DNA of 64,000 bases, taken from NCBI GenBank assembly GCA_024637195.1, contig JAGXFN010000007.1:1-64000 (forward strand), in the 5' to 3' direction. The DNA is from Arcobacter sp. (lineage in GTDB: Bacteria > Campylobacterota > Campylobacteria > Campylobacterales > Sulfurimonadaceae). The notes beneath the pieces were generated by a model. It was given only the letters and a program-made list of their open reading frames with translations. It was not told the origin of the DNA and did not search any database. The position numbers were made by a program, and so were the translations under genes. Of this stretch, positions 55,329-64,000 are shown piece after piece (position 1 is the stretch's first letter; every line of letters begins with the position of its first letter).

Positions 55329-56763
55329 AGTCACGCTCCATCTTTTTACGGAGGATATCTGCGCGAGGATAGGTGAAACGGATGTCCCGTTCTACGGAGA
55401 TCGTCTCCTTGGCATCGACGGCGAAGGCTCTGACCTTGAGTTCTAAAATCGTATCTTTTCGTTCATCGTTTGCAAGGATCTGCGTTGTGGAGAGTATCAG
55501 TGTCTTTTTGATCTTCTCTCCCGGCTTAACCGTAAAAGGATGTGACGGCTGCGCCACGTTTACCTTGTCGTTGTCTAAGATCTCAATATAAAACTTATGG
55601 TCTGTATTTTGCGTATTTTGGATCAAGATCGTATAGGCATTTTCAACCAAAGGTTCTCCCTCTGCATTTTCAATGTTGTACAAACGGGGCTGCTTGTTGA
55701 TGTTGATCAGCATCAGCTCTTTTTCCGCACCCATCACCAGCAAAATAGCAAGTATCGCTGTCAAAACAACTCCGTAGCCGATGATCTTCGGACGGAAGTA
55801 ACGGGTTTTTCCCTCTTTCTTCTCTATCTCGCGTACGCTCGACCAGTTCACAAGGCTCGGCTCATTAAACTTCGCCATTACAACCGTGCAGGCATCCACA
55901 CACTCAAGACAGTTGATGCACTCCAGCTGCAATCCCCGGCGGATATCGATGTGAGTCGGGCAGACCGTCACACAGCTTTCGCAGGTGGTACACAGATCCT
56001 CCGGAGGCAGTTGGCTCTGCTTGGTGACGAGTTTGTTGTGCTCATCGTCATAGATACGTCCGCCGCGGCTGTTGTCATAGATTGCCATGATTGTGTCATC
56101 GTCATAGAGTACCGACTGTATACGCGAGTAGGGGCAGACATAGACACAGAAGTTTTCTTGCAAAAAGACAATATCATAGACCAAAAAGACAGTAATACCG
56201 ATCCACGCCCCCATGAATATAGGGTGATCGCCGATATTGGCGGCATAGTCGAAAAACTGCTCAGGCGGAACAAAGAACCACAGGGCATCAGCTGCCGCCA
56301 AACCGGCAAGGACAACAGAGATAATTAAAATAACAACACGCTTTACTTTGTTGAGGGGCTTGGAGTAATCCGGCTCTTTCTGTTTGTTCTTGATATTTTT
56401 ACGCAGGCCAAAGATCTTTGTCTCGATAAGATCTCTAAAGGCTGCACGAAAAATCGTCTGCGGACAGAACCAGCCACAGAACATACGCCCGCCCAAAACC
56501 GTCACGCCAAAGACACCGATAAAGAGCAGCATCAATAAGAACGGCAAGAGGTAAAGCTCTTGCATATCAAAGGTAATAAAAAATAGATGCAACTTAAAAT
56601 CGACAAAACTCAATAAAAAGAAATGGTTTCCATTGATAGTGACCCAGGGGATAGTCAGCGTAAAAAGTGTGGCAAAGACGAACACCACATAACGCATATG
56701 CCGAAGGGGTATCCAGCCTTTTAAATATTCTGAGGCTTTTAATTTTTTACTTGTATCTGCCAT
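55327..56763 (-). CDS. ccoG: Cytochrome c oxidase accessory protein CcoG
   Basis: 478 residues with five or so membrane helices and two 4Fe-4S ferredoxin motifs (CTTCESCVTVCPTH and CINCLECVDACTVV). The FCGWFCPQTIF stretch in the membrane domain is typical of CcoG/FixG/RdxA, a copper-reducing factor needed for cbb3 oxidase assembly. A C-terminal immunoglobulin-like domain follows. No cco structural genes are in this window. AAGGAGATATATAG precedes the ATG. Confidence 0.93.
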   Translation of the reverse strand: MADTSKKLKASEYLKGWIPLRHMRYVVFVFATLFTLTIPWVTINGNHFFLLSFVDFKLHLFFITFDMQELYLLPFLLMLLFIGVFGVTVLGGRMFCGWFCPQTIFRAAFRDLIETKIFGLRKNIKNKQKEPDYSKPLNKVKRVVILIISVVLAGLAAADALWFFVPPEQFFDYAANIGDHPIFMGAWIGITVFLVYDIVFLQENFCVYVCPYSRIQSVLYDDDTIMAIYDNSRGGRIYDDEHNKLVTKQSQLPPEDLCTTCESCVTVCPTHIDIRRGLQLECINCLECVDACTVVMAKFNEPSLVNWSSVREIEKKEGKTRYFRPKIIGYGVVLTAILAILLVMGAEKELMLININKQPRLYNIENAEGEPLVENAYTILIQNTQNTDHKFYIEILDNDKVNVAQPSHPFTVKPGEKIKKTLILSTTQILANDERKDTILELKVRAFAVDAKETISVERDIRFTYPRADILRKKMERD

Positions 56764-56947
56764 CTATATATCTCCTTGCATAATCTAATCTAATTATAAT
56801 TATATAAAATCACTTATATATCACAATTATACAACGTCTAAGCTCTAAATTTCTTAAAGACACGCTAATCACAACAGTACAAGCTCTTATCAATCCCTGT
56901 GTTTATTTTAGCTATAATTTTTCATATTTGTTTGTCTAAGGAATCTT

Positions 56948-57991
56948 TTGGAAGGTTTGTTTATAGAGTACAAAGACCCTCTTTTCGGGATTATTCTTTT
57001 TTTTGCTCTGGTCTTTACCATCACTTTTTTCTCCTATTGGTGGGGACACTACAAGACGAAAGAGGATGAAAAAAGTCTGGACAAGTTCATCAAAGGCTTC
57101 CACTCTCTTCCGACGGAAAAAGAGCTAGACAATCTCTTGCAAGCTCCCGCGCTTTCGTACAAATCTCTGCATCTGCTCGCAACAACCTACTTTCAGCATG
57201 GTGATTATGAAAAAAGTATCGAGATCTATGCTGCTTTGCTGGAAAAAAAGCTCTCTGTTGATGCGCGTAAAGAGACGATGTTTCTGCTGGGACAGACCTA
57301 CCTCAAAGCGGGCTTTCTGGAGCGTTCAAAAAAGCTTTTTCTAGAGATTCTCTCGCATCACCCGCGCACCCCCTCGGCCCTGCAGTTTCTGCTGATCATA
57401 TATGAAAGGATGCGTGATTTTGACAAGGCAAAAGAGATCCTGGAACCGCTTGATGAGATGGACCTTGAAATCGCAAAAGATTCTATGTATCTTACTATTA
57501 TCTCCATGCAGTTTGACCCGATGCTCCACTCTGATGAGAAGATAGAAAAGATCATTGCCTGGCAGAAGGTGAACCATCAGCTGGCCTACATGATCTTTGA
57601 GTATCTTTTCAAGCATGCCCCACAGCTTGCATGGAAAAATCTGGACCAATCCTTATGTCCGCGCATTGCAGATATCTTATGGAATTTAGAGCCTCGTCAT
57701 CTCGATTTAGATATAATTGCTTCCAACTCTTTTCTGCGTGAGTTGTACAGTGCAAAAGGCATTATCAGCAGCGCTCAGCAGAGCAGTGTTTTTGAGCTGG
57801 ATGTTCTGATCAATCTAAGAGCTGCCAATTATCAGGGTGCGAATCTGCAGTTTGAGTATCTTTGCGGTGCATGCAAACAGGTTTTTCCTTTTTCCTTTCA
57901 CCGCTGTCCGAACTGTCTGGAAATCGATACTTTGAGAAACGAGATGCTTTTGACAAAGGCCGCTTTTGAAGCAAATCTCTCTTTTCAGTGA
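56948..57991 (+). CDS. LapB-like membrane TPR protein with rubredoxin-type end
   Basis: 347 residues: an N-terminal membrane helix (about 11-30), TPR-like repeats (about 60-270) and a C-terminal zinc/iron site (CGACKQVFPFSFHRCPNC). This is the layout of LapB (YciM), which couples LPS synthesis to LpxC proteolysis, but overall identity cannot be judged by eye. The start is TTG at 56948, with AAGGAA just before. It overlaps rnhA by 26 bases. Confidence 0.8.
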   Translation: MEGLFIEYKDPLFGIILFFALVFTITFFSYWWGHYKTKEDEKSLDKFIKGFHSLPTEKELDNLLQAPALSYKSLHLLATTYFQHGDYEKSIEIYAALLEKKLSVDARKETMFLLGQTYLKAGFLERSKKLFLEILSHHPRTPSALQFLLIIYERMRDFDKAKEILEPLDEMDLEIAKDSMYLTIISMQFDPMLHSDEKIEKIIAWQKVNHQLAYMIFEYLFKHAPQLAWKNLDQSLCPRIADILWNLEPRHLDLDIIASNSFLRELYSAKGIISSAQQSSVFELDVLINLRAANYQGANLQFEYLCGACKQVFPFSFHRCPNCLEIDTLRNEMLLTKAAFEANLSFQ

Positions 57992-58412
57992 TGGAAGTGC
58001 GCTTGGAAACCCCGGTCCAGGCGGTTATGGCACCATCATCCGTTATCAGCAGAGCGAAAAGATACTTACCGGCGGCGAAGTGCACACGACCAACAACCGC
58101 ATGGAGCTTTTGGCTGTCGTAGAAGGTTTGCGTGCGCTAAAAGAGCCCTGCCGGGTAGAGATCTACTCCGACTCCTCTTACGTCGTCAAAGGGATCAATA
58201 CGTGGCTTGAAGACTGGGTCAAAAGGGATTTTAAAAAGGTGAAAAACCCTGATCTCTGGAGAGCCTACATCGAGGCCTCCGCGCCGCATCATATCCATGC
58301 GGTCTGGGTAAGAGGACATGCCGGGCATGAAGAGAATGAACACTGTGACAAGTTGGCCCGTGACACGGCGCAAAAGTACAAAGATGAACTTAAAATTAAA
58401 GGAAAATTGTGA
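57966..58412 (+). CDS. rnhA: Ribonuclease HI
   Basis: 148 residues. Catalytic residues are in [22 protein letters not shown] and YSDSSYV, with the final H...[12 protein letters not shown]. The start is TTG at 57966 inside the end of the LapB-like gene. It removes RNA from RNA-DNA hybrids. The gene is followed by rnc with a four-base overlap and then aroC, as in Helicobacter pylori. Confidence 0.95.
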   Translation: MKQISLFSDGSALGNPGPGGYGTIIRYQQSEKILTGGEVHTTNNRMELLAVVEGLRALKEPCRVEIYSDSSYVVKGINTWLEDWVKRDFKKVKNPDLWRAYIEASAPHHIHAVWVRGHAGHEENEHCDKLARDTAQKYKDELKIKGKL

Positions 58413-59089
58413 AAAATCTTGATGAACTGGAAAAAGCTCTAGATTATCATTTTGAAGATCCACAGCTCCTTATTGAAGCGCTGACGCATAAAAGCTACAA
58501 GCAGCCCTACAATAATGAGCGATTGGAATTTCTCGGTGATGCGGTTTTGGATTTGGTCGTTGGTGAGTATCTCTTTACCAGGTTTCCCAACTTTGATGAG
58601 GGCAAACTCTCCAAAATGCGCGCTTCCATCGTTAACGAAGAGGGGTTTACCCGTCTGGCGGAGCATATCGGTCTTGGCAAACATATCTACCTCTCCAATG
58701 CCGAAGAGAACAACAACGGCCGTCAAAAGTCCTCCCTGCTTTCGAATGCCTTTGAAGCAGTTATGGGCGCGATCTATCTTCAAGTAGGGCTTTGCCATGT
58801 TGAAAAACTGGTGCACCGCTATCTCAATGAGGTCTATCCCGTTATCGACATGAATACCCTCTTCAAAGATTTTAAGACAACCCTTCAAGAGCTTACCCAG
58901 GCAGAGTTCGGTGTCACCCCGGATTACCGTCTTGTCGCGACTAGCGGGCCGGATCATAAAAAAGAGTTTGAGATCGCTGTCTACATCCAAGACAAAGAGT
59001 ATGCCAAGGCAAGAGGCAAGAGCAAAAAAGTCGCCCAGCAGGAAGCGGCCTTTATCGCGCTTGAAAAACTCAAAGGAGTGCAGCTATGA
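58409..59089 (+). CDS. rnc: Ribonuclease III
   Basis: 226 residues. The signature [14 protein letters not shown] is at residues 36-49, followed by the C-terminal double-stranded RNA-binding domain (about 155-225, with [15 protein letters not shown]). It cuts double-stranded RNA in rRNA and mRNA processing. The GTG start overlaps the rnhA stop (GTGA), and aroC overlaps the rnc stop by four bases. Confidence 0.96.
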   Translation: MKNLDELEKALDYHFEDPQLLIEALTHKSYKQPYNNERLEFLGDAVLDLVVGEYLFTRFPNFDEGKLSKMRASIVNEEGFTRLAEHIGLGKHIYLSNAEENNNGRQKSSLLSNAFEAVMGAIYLQVGLCHVEKLVHRYLNEVYPVIDMNTLFKDFKTTLQELTQAEFGVTPDYRLVATSGPDHKKEFEIAVYIQDKEYAKARGKSKKVAQQEAAFIALEKLKGVQL

Positions 59090-60159
59090 ACCATTTCGGA
59101 ATCCGCTTCTCATTCTCGACCTTCGGAGAGTCGCACGGGGCAGGTATAGGCTGTCTTGTTGACGGCGTACCCGCAGGTCTTGCTATAGACGAAGCCTTCA
59201 TCCAAGCCGAACTCGACCGCCGAAAACCGGGACAGAACGAGTTCGCCACCGCCCGCAAAGAAGCGGACAAGGTCGAGATCCTAAGCGGCACCTTTGAGGG
59301 GCTAAGCACGGGAACACCTATCGCCATGGTGATCTACAACACCAACCAGAAGTCCAAGGACTACACCAACATCAAAGACCTCTTCCGTCCCGGACATGCC
59401 GACTTTACCTACTGGCACAAATACGGCATCCGCGACTACAGAGGCGGCGGACGCTCTTCTGCACGTGAAACAGCGGCACGCGTTGCTGCAGGTGCGGTTG
59501 CCAAACTGATGATCAAAGGAGTCGGCATCGAGATCCAAAGCGGTATTATCGAGATTGCGGGAATACGAAGTGAAACGCTTGATTTCGATTATGTCAGCAG
59601 CAGCGAGATCTACACGCTGGACAAAAATGCGGAAGAAGCTCAAAAAGCGGCAATCCTTGAGGCCAAAAACCGCCATGACTCTGTCGGCGGCGCGGTGCTG
59701 GTCAAGATCAAAGGTGCTCCTGTCGGACTGGGCGAGCCGCTCTACTATAAACTTGACGCCATTTTGGCCGAGGCGATGATGGGAATCAATGCGGTAAAAG
59801 CCGTAGAGATAGGAGACGGCATGGCCTCTTCACGCACAACAGGCTCCGCCAACAACGATCCTATCACCGCTGAGCACTTCAGCACAAACCACGCCGGCGG
59901 TATCCTCGGCGGAATCTCCAACGGCGAAGATATCAATGTCTCGGTCTACTTCAAACCGACCCCGTCTATCTTCATCGATCAAGAGACGATCGATATCCGA
60001 AATACCCCGCAGCACATTGCGCTCAAAGGGCGCCATGACCCCTGTGTCGCTATCCGCGGCTCGGTTGTTGCCGAGTCAATGGCAGCTCTTGTTATCGCCG
60101 ATATGCTCCTGCTCAATATGGGCAGAAAAATGGATGGTCTCTTAAATTACTACGCATAG
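59086..60159 (+). CDS. aroC: Chorismate synthase
   Basis: 357 residues. Typical are [16 protein letters not shown] at residues 13-28, [16 protein letters not shown]-like [16 protein letters not shown], and [15 protein letters not shown]. It uses reduced FMN to form chorismate, the precursor of aromatic amino acids and of the futalosine menaquinone pathway served by mqnD. A strong terminator follows at 60183. Confidence 0.96.
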   Translation: MNHFGIRFSFSTFGESHGAGIGCLVDGVPAGLAIDEAFIQAELDRRKPGQNEFATARKEADKVEILSGTFEGLSTGTPIAMVIYNTNQKSKDYTNIKDLFRPGHADFTYWHKYGIRDYRGGGRSSARETAARVAAGAVAKLMIKGVGIEIQSGIIEIAGIRSETLDFDYVSSSEIYTLDKNAEEAQKAAILEAKNRHDSVGGAVLVKIKGAPVGLGEPLYYKLDAILAEAMMGINAVKAVEIGDGMASSRTTGSANNDPITAEHFSTNHAGGILGGISNGEDINVSVYFKPTPSIFIDQETIDIRNTPQHIALKGRHDPCVAIRGSVVAESMAALVIADMLLLNMGRKMDGLLNYYA

Positions 60160-60182
60160 TATCTTCTTTTAGACTCCAAGAA

Positions 60183-60218
60183 AAAAGGGCGCAATCAAGA
60201 GCATTTCTGCGCCTTTTA
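60183..60218 (+). terminator. Intrinsic terminator of the rnhA-rnc-aroC unit
   Basis: AAAAGG-GCGCA and TGCGC-CTTTT pair with one bulged G around a 13-base loop and are followed by ATT. It lies 24 bases after the aroC stop and is the best terminator in this part of the window. Confidence 0.8.
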
Positions 60219-60298
60219 TTACAATTATATCCTTGCAAAAACACAACAAACAAGCTACCATATAAATACAAATTACAATAAAATTTTGGGAGATACAG

Positions 60299-60703
60299 AT
60301 GGGCTATTTTGAAAATGCCAAAGAGGGCGAAAAAGTTTTCGGTATGGTCTTTGGCCTGGGCGAGATCGTCAATGTTTATGAAGACAGCCACTACAAGATC
60401 ATGGTAAAGTTCAAAAACGGCTACGAGATCCCTTACACCGAAGAGGGCATTCCCGGATGGTACAACTTCAAGCAGCAGACGCTTTTCTATAAGAAAGATA
60501 TCGACTTGACAGAGTTTGATTTCGGTGCGATCACGAAGGTCTTGAGCCCGAAAAAGATCATCAAGTTTAGAGAGAAGAAGAAACTTGAAGTCCGCTTGCC
60601 CTCAGGTATATGGAAGGCCTGCAACAAGCAGAGCAAAAAGTATGTCGAAGAGATGCTTGAAGAAGGAAATTACCACCTCTTTAGAAAAAAAGAGAAAGAG
60701 TAG
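60299..60703 (+). CDS. Basic 134-residue protein with a Tudor/SH3-like N-terminus, unknown
   Basis: The first 60 residues (EKVFGMVFGLGEIVNVYEDSHY and then KIMVKFKNGYEIPYTEEG) have the beta-barrel pattern of SH3-like/Tudor nucleic-acid or protein-binding modules, as at the end of UvrD or CarD-type proteins. The second half is very basic (KKIIKFREKKKLEVR). It has no signal or membrane segment. I know no named family. It has its own ATG with a GGGAG site upstream, after the aroC terminator. Confidence 0.65.
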   Translation: MGYFENAKEGEKVFGMVFGLGEIVNVYEDSHYKIMVKFKNGYEIPYTEEGIPGWYNFKQQTLFYKKDIDLTEFDFGAITKVLSPKKIIKFREKKKLEVRLPSGIWKACNKQSKKYVEEMLEEGNYHLFRKKEKE

Positions 60704-60760
60704 AGCGTTTTACCTCTGCTTAAACCCCGCTTTGGGGGATTATAGCCGCCTTGTCAAGGG

Positions 60761-61276
60761 TTACACCCCCGCTTTTTCTTCTTTGCCCATCTTCCAGTTT
60801 ATCCACAGCAGCCAGACTACCGCAAGATCGATCATCACATCCGCAAAATTGAAAATGGCGAAGTCAAACCCGCAGTGCCAATGTACATAGTCCACAACAC
60901 CTCCGTGGATAAAACGGTCATAGACGTTTGAAAAGCCAGCACCAACCAAGATCCCCACAGGCATGATATAGACCCGTTTACCCAGATATACCGTGTAGAC
61001 CACGACCCCCGTGACAAGCAGAAGCTGTATCCATTTGAGCCACTCTTTTAAAAAGGCGAACATCGAAAATGCCACGCCCTTGTTGAAGACCAGGTCGAGA
61101 TTGATGCAGCTGCCCTCTGCTAAGGTATAGAGCCCCTCTCTAAGCGACTCCACCGAGACTCCGTGCCTCTGCATAGCTGTCAGGACAGCCCACTCCTTGA
61201 TCCCCTGATCGATAATGAAAATTCCTACTATGGCAAGCGCCATAGGCCAAAGCAGACTAAGCCAGTTCTTTTTCAA
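60761..61276 (-). CDS. lspA: Lipoprotein signal peptidase (SPase II)
   Basis: 171 residues with four membrane helices. The aspartyl-protease dyad is in [15 protein letters not shown] and [11 protein letters not shown]. It cleaves prolipoprotein signal peptides after lipid attachment, and would act on proteins such as the lipoprotein encoded at 4266-4751. It follows glmM with a 20-base overlap, as in Helicobacter. Confidence 0.94.
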   Translation of the reverse strand: MKKNWLSLLWPMALAIVGIFIIDQGIKEWAVLTAMQRHGVSVESLREGLYTLAEGSCINLDLVFNKGVAFSMFAFLKEWLKWIQLLLVTGVVVYTVYLGKRVYIMPVGILVGAGFSNVYDRFIHGGVVDYVHWHCGFDFAIFNFADVMIDLAVVWLLWINWKMGKEEKAGV

Positions 61277-62597
61277 AAAACTCTACCAATTCATTCATTT
61301 TTGTATTCAACACCTTAGCATCTTTGCCCTCAAGCAGAATGCGAAGTTTGTTCTCCGTACCCGAGTAGCGCACAAGATGACGCATCTTCAAGGTTTCGAT
61401 CTCATCCAAACGCGCTTTTAAACCCGCTATCATCTCCAGAGGCTTCTTCTCTTTGATCTTGATGTTGCGCAGCTGCTGCGGATAAAGAGCAAAAGGACGA
61501 AGAACCTCGCTTGCTTTCTTGCCAGATTCCAGGACCAGCGCTAGTATCTGAAGGGCAGACATCAGCCCGTCGCCGGTTTTTGCAAAGTCATGCAAGATAA
61601 CATGTCCGCTCTGCTCCCCGCCAAAATTTATGCCCTTTTCATTCATGATCTCCAGCACGAATTTGTCGCCGACGTTTGAACGGAAAAGTTGAAGTGTGTT
61701 CTCTTTGAGATACTCTTCAAGACCAAGGTTGCTCATCACCGTTGCGACGACACCTCCACCGCGCAGCATCTTGCGCTTTTTCAGATAGACACCCATGGCG
61801 CCGAGAAGCTGGTCTCCGTCAACCACCTTTCCTTTCTCATCTACGACCACCAAACGGTCCGCATCTCCGTCAAGGGCAATGCCGATGTCGGCTCTGTATT
61901 TCACAACCGCTTGAGAAAGGTCTTTGGTATGCAGCGCTCCGCAGTCTTCATTGATGTTAAAACCGTCCGGCTCGTCATGGATCACGATGACCTCTGCGCC
62001 GAGCTCTTCAAGCACCGTCGGTCCGACACGATACCCCGCGCCGTTAGCTGTGTCAAGGACAATCCGCAGGCCCTGAAGCGAAAGCTCCCGGGGGAAAGAG
62101 TTCTTGAGCTGGACAATGTATCGTCCGATTACATCGTCTATACGGCGTGCATATCCGATCTCTTTTCCCGTTACACAGGAGGTACTCAGCAGTTCTTTGT
62201 TGTTGTAGATCTCTTCGATCTTTGCTTCTATCTCTTCAGAAAGTTTATTTCCCTCGGCATCAAAAAATTTGATCCCGTTGTCTTCAAAGGGATTATGCGA
62301 GGCAGAGATCATGATACCTGCGTCGCAACGCATGTTTTCTGTCAAAAAAGCAATGGCCGGTGTCGGCATCGGTCCGATCTGGACCACATCATAGCCGATC
62401 GCCGTCAATCCACTTACAATCGCATTTTCGATCATATAGCCGCTTCGGCGCGTATCCTTGCCAACAAGGATCTTTTTTGTTTTGGCATGCTTTTTAAAAT
62501 AGATCCCCGCCGCTATAGCAACCTGCATCGCCATCGTTGCATTTAAAAAGGCACCTGCCTGGCCGCGTACACCGTCTGTTCCAAATAATTTCATCAA
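61257..62597 (-). CDS. glmM: Phosphoglucosamine mutase
   Basis: 446 residues. The active-site serine is in [15 protein letters not shown], with metal motif DGDADRL (residues near 240) and sugar-binding GGEQSGH. It converts glucosamine 6-phosphate to glucosamine 1-phosphate for UDP-GlcNAc, which also feeds PseB. It is divergent from rpsT, with a hairpin in the gap, and is first in the glmM-lspA unit. Confidence 0.96.
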   Translation of the reverse strand: MMKLFGTDGVRGQAGAFLNATMAMQVAIAAGIYFKKHAKTKKILVGKDTRRSGYMIENAIVSGLTAIGYDVVQIGPMPTPAIAFLTENMRCDAGIMISASHNPFEDNGIKFFDAEGNKLSEEIEAKIEEIYNNKELLSTSCVTGKEIGYARRIDDVIGRYIVQLKNSFPRELSLQGLRIVLDTANGAGYRVGPTVLEELGAEVIVIHDEPDGFNINEDCGALHTKDLSQAVVKYRADIGIALDGDADRLVVVDEKGKVVDGDQLLGAMGVYLKKRKMLRGGGVVATVMSNLGLEEYLKENTLQLFRSNVGDKFVLEIMNEKGINFGGEQSGHVILHDFAKTGDGLMSALQILALVLESGKKASEVLRPFALYPQQLRNIKIKEKKPLEMIAGLKARLDEIETLKMRHLVRYSGTENKLRILLEGKDAKVLNTKMNELVEFFEKELA

Positions 62598-62624
62598 TTC
62601 TCCTCGCGACTATCCATAATATAT

Positions 62625-62658
62625 AAAAGAGAAGATTTTAGCATCTCTTCTCTTTTTT
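62625..62658. terminator. Long hairpin in the divergent glmM/rpsT gap
   Basis: AAAAGAGAAGA and TCTTCTCTTTT form an 11-bp perfect stem with a ten-base loop followed by TT. It resembles an intrinsic terminator on the plus strand but lies in the gap between two divergent genes, 28 bases before glmM, where a terminator is not expected. It may be an attenuator or leader structure. Confidence 0.55.
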
Positions 62659-62797
62659 GCAGTTGATTATGATGAAAAAGTGCTTTTTTGGAATCAGCTT
62701 TATCTCTTCTGTAAATATATACATTAGACTTAACTTAAATTTAATTCTATTTCAGGTAAAATTCTAGACTTAAAAAAAACCAGAAGGAGACATTGAT

Positions 62798-63061
62798 ATG
62801 GCGAACCATAAATCATCCGTAAAGCGTATCCGTCAAACAATCAAAAAGACTGAGCGTAACCGTTTTTTCCGCACTCGTCTTAAGAACATTGTTAAAGACG
62901 TTCGTTCTGCAATCGAAGCAGGAAACAAAGAAGATGCTGTCGCAGCATTTAAAGTAGCTAACCAGCAGATTCACAAGTTTGTAAGCAAGGGTATCTTGAA
63001 AAAAGAGACTGCTGCACGTAAAGTGAGCCGTTTACACTCTGCTGTCAACACAATCGCTTAA
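62798..63061 (+). CDS. rpsT: 30S ribosomal protein S20
   Basis: 87 residues, the usual length. The basic N-terminus [20 protein letters not shown] and the C-terminal [20 protein letters not shown] are characteristic. S20 binds 16S rRNA near its 5' and 3' domains. A strong AAGGAGAC site precedes the ATG. It is followed by a structured 180-base gap and prfA, the same order as in Helicobacter pylori. Confidence 0.96.
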   Translation: MANHKSSVKRIRQTIKKTERNRFFRTRLKNIVKDVRSAIEAGNKEDAVAAFKVANQQIHKFVSKGILKKETAARKVSRLHSAVNTIA

Positions 63062-63075
63062 TAGCCTAAAATCCG

Positions 63076-63215
63076 AGCGCTAATGCGCTGGTGATGTGGT
63101 GATAGACAAGGCATCCGTGCCTTTGAGGTAATGATGGAAGAGTTCCTATTATCTAAATCATTTTTCACTTCCACATTACCTCCTCACCGTGCCGGCCTTT
63201 TGGGCTAGGCCACAT
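63076..63215 (+). ncRNA. Candidate structured RNA/leader between rpsT and prfA
   Basis: The 180-base gap folds almost entirely: hairpin AGCGC/GCGCT (63076-63089), hairpin AAGGCA/TGCCTT (63108-63123), a long hairpin with arms 63125-63140 and 63168-63182 (15 pairs, one bulge), and GGCCT/AGGCC (63194-63211). These can be enclosed by ATGTGG with CCACAT (63094-63099 and 63210-63215) or GGTGA with TCACC. I recognise no known riboswitch. A leader controlling prfA or a processed RNA are possibilities; the call rests on structure alone. Confidence 0.5.
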
Positions 63216-63241
63216 TTTCCATTAGCTGGAGACTACCCCCT

Positions 63242-64000
63242 ATGTTACAATCAAAACTGCAATCTTTCATCAAACGATACAATGAACTGACCGAAAAACT
63301 CAGTGCTCCCGACATCGCTTCCGATATTAAAAAAATGACCGAACTCTCCAAAGAGCAGTCCCATCTTTTGCCTATTGTAGAAAAAGCAAACGAATACTCA
63401 GCGCTCCTGCAAGACATCAAAGACAATAAAGAGCTGGTCAATGATCCTGAAATGGCCGAGCTGGCTAAAGAAGAGTTGCGAGAGCTAGAGCCTAAGGTCA
63501 GCATTCTTGAAGATGAAATAAGAGCTCTTCTCGTCCCGCAAGACCCTAATGATGACAGAAATATCTATCTTGAGATCCGCGCCGGTGCGGGAGGAGATGA
63601 AGCAGCTATCTTTGTGGGCAACCTTTTTACAGCCTACACCCGCTACGCCGAGCTCAAAGGATGGAAGATAGAGATCATGTCCGCCTCCGAAGGCGACGCC
63701 GGCGGGTACAAAGAGATCATTGCCCTGGTCAAAGGCGAAAAGGTCTACAGCTACTTAAAACATGAATCAGGTATTCACCGTGTCCAGCGTGTGCCCGCGA
63801 CAGAATCGCAAGGACGTGTTCACACCTCCGCAATTACCGTGGCGATCATGCCCGAAGTCGATGATGTCGAGATCGACATTAATCCAAACGACCTTAAAAT
63901 CGACGTCATGCGTTCATCGGGCTGTGGCGGGCAGTCGGTCAATACCACTGATTCGGCCGTGCGCATCACCCACCTGCCGACCGGTCTTGTCGTCACCAAT
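63242..64000 (+). CDS. prfA: Peptide chain release factor 1 (incomplete at the window edge)
   Basis: At least 253 residues, cut at the right edge. It begins with a coiled domain, then the GGQ region appears as [20 protein letters not shown] near residues 223-242, here with Cys in place of the more common Ala before GGQ. The codon-recognising segment would be in the middle ([20 protein letters not shown]). It releases the peptide at UAA and UAG. The stop codon and C-terminus lie outside the window. Confidence 0.93.
   Translation, partial: MLQSKLQSFIKRYNELTEKLSAPDIASDIKKMTELSKEQSHLLPIVEKANEYSALLQDIKDNKELVNDPEMAELAKEELRELEPKVSILEDEIRALLVPQDPNDDRNIYLEIRAGAGGDEAAIFVGNLFTAYTRYAELKGWKIEIMSASEGDAGGYKEIIALVKGEKVYSYLKHESGIHRVQRVPATESQGRVHTSAITVAIMPEVDDVEIDINPNDLKIDVMRSSGCGGQSVNTTDSAVRITHLPTGLVVTN

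Overview
The window is a dense bacterial chromosome segment that fits the Campylobacterota (Epsilonproteobacteria), probably a free-living Sulfurimonas/Sulfuricurvum-like lineage rather than a host-adapted one; the genus is inference. Support comes from familiar gene orders (recA-eno-ftsB-like-AMIN-aroK opposite mqnD-fliQ-murB; prfA/rpsT/glmM/lspA; rnhA-rnc-aroC; topA-phosphodiesterase-bioB), a futalosine-type menaquinone gene, a flaA/flaB pair with sigma-28 and sigma-54 promoters, flagellin-modification genes of the pseudaminic acid type, a CcoG factor for cbb3 oxidase and frequent TTG starts. No CRISPR array, prophage or intact insertion sequence was seen.

Layout. 1-100: a near-consensus promoter fires leftwards out of the window, probably the leader of an rRNA operon. 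0.1-9.9 kb: a fadL-like channel plus acyl-CoA ligase pair, endonuclease IV, a TonB receptor, a Y-family polymerase, a 74-bp tandem duplication, PpnP and an ankyrin protein. 10-16.7 kb: small housekeeping genes, RNase HII, a DoxX/HvfA-like pair (a candidate modified-peptide metallophore precursor and its membrane partner), the SRP RNA gene and an HtrA-type protease. 16.8-32.9 kb: the flagellin region, with nine co-directional genes for nonulosonic-acid sugar synthesis, a convergent Maf-type flagellin glycosyltransferase and two very large flagellins. 33-45 kb: topA, bioB, an antiporter, aroK, eno, recA, mqnD, fliQ, murB, tpx. 45.4-50 kb: tsaD, a decayed RAYT-type transposon remnant, and an acetolactate-synthase-like/aldehyde dehydrogenase pair. 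50-64 kb: isoprenoid (dxr), phospholipid (cdsA), purine (purM), HDOD signalling, ccoG, rnhA/rnc/aroC, lspA/glmM, rpsT and a truncated prfA.

How the genes work together. The sugar genes, Maf and the flagellins form one functional block: PseB, PseC, PseG and PseI make a nonulosonic acid, Maf is expected to attach it to flagellin, and flaA and flaB carry the two flagellar promoter classes. The locus has no obvious PseH acetyltransferase or PseF cytidylyltransferase. Instead it has an SpsF-family nucleotidyltransferase-like protein, an aldo/keto reductase, a glutamate-1-semialdehyde-aminotransferase-like enzyme and two methyltransferases, so the final sugar may not be ordinary pseudaminic acid.

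The observations most worth following are the HvfA-like Gly-Lys-Cys repeat peptide beside DoxX without a modifying enzyme in view, the 81-residue repeat modules in both flagellins, the non-canonical nonulosonic acid locus, structured DNA beside ffs and between rpsT and prfA, and the RAYT remnant whose end lies at the tsaD start.
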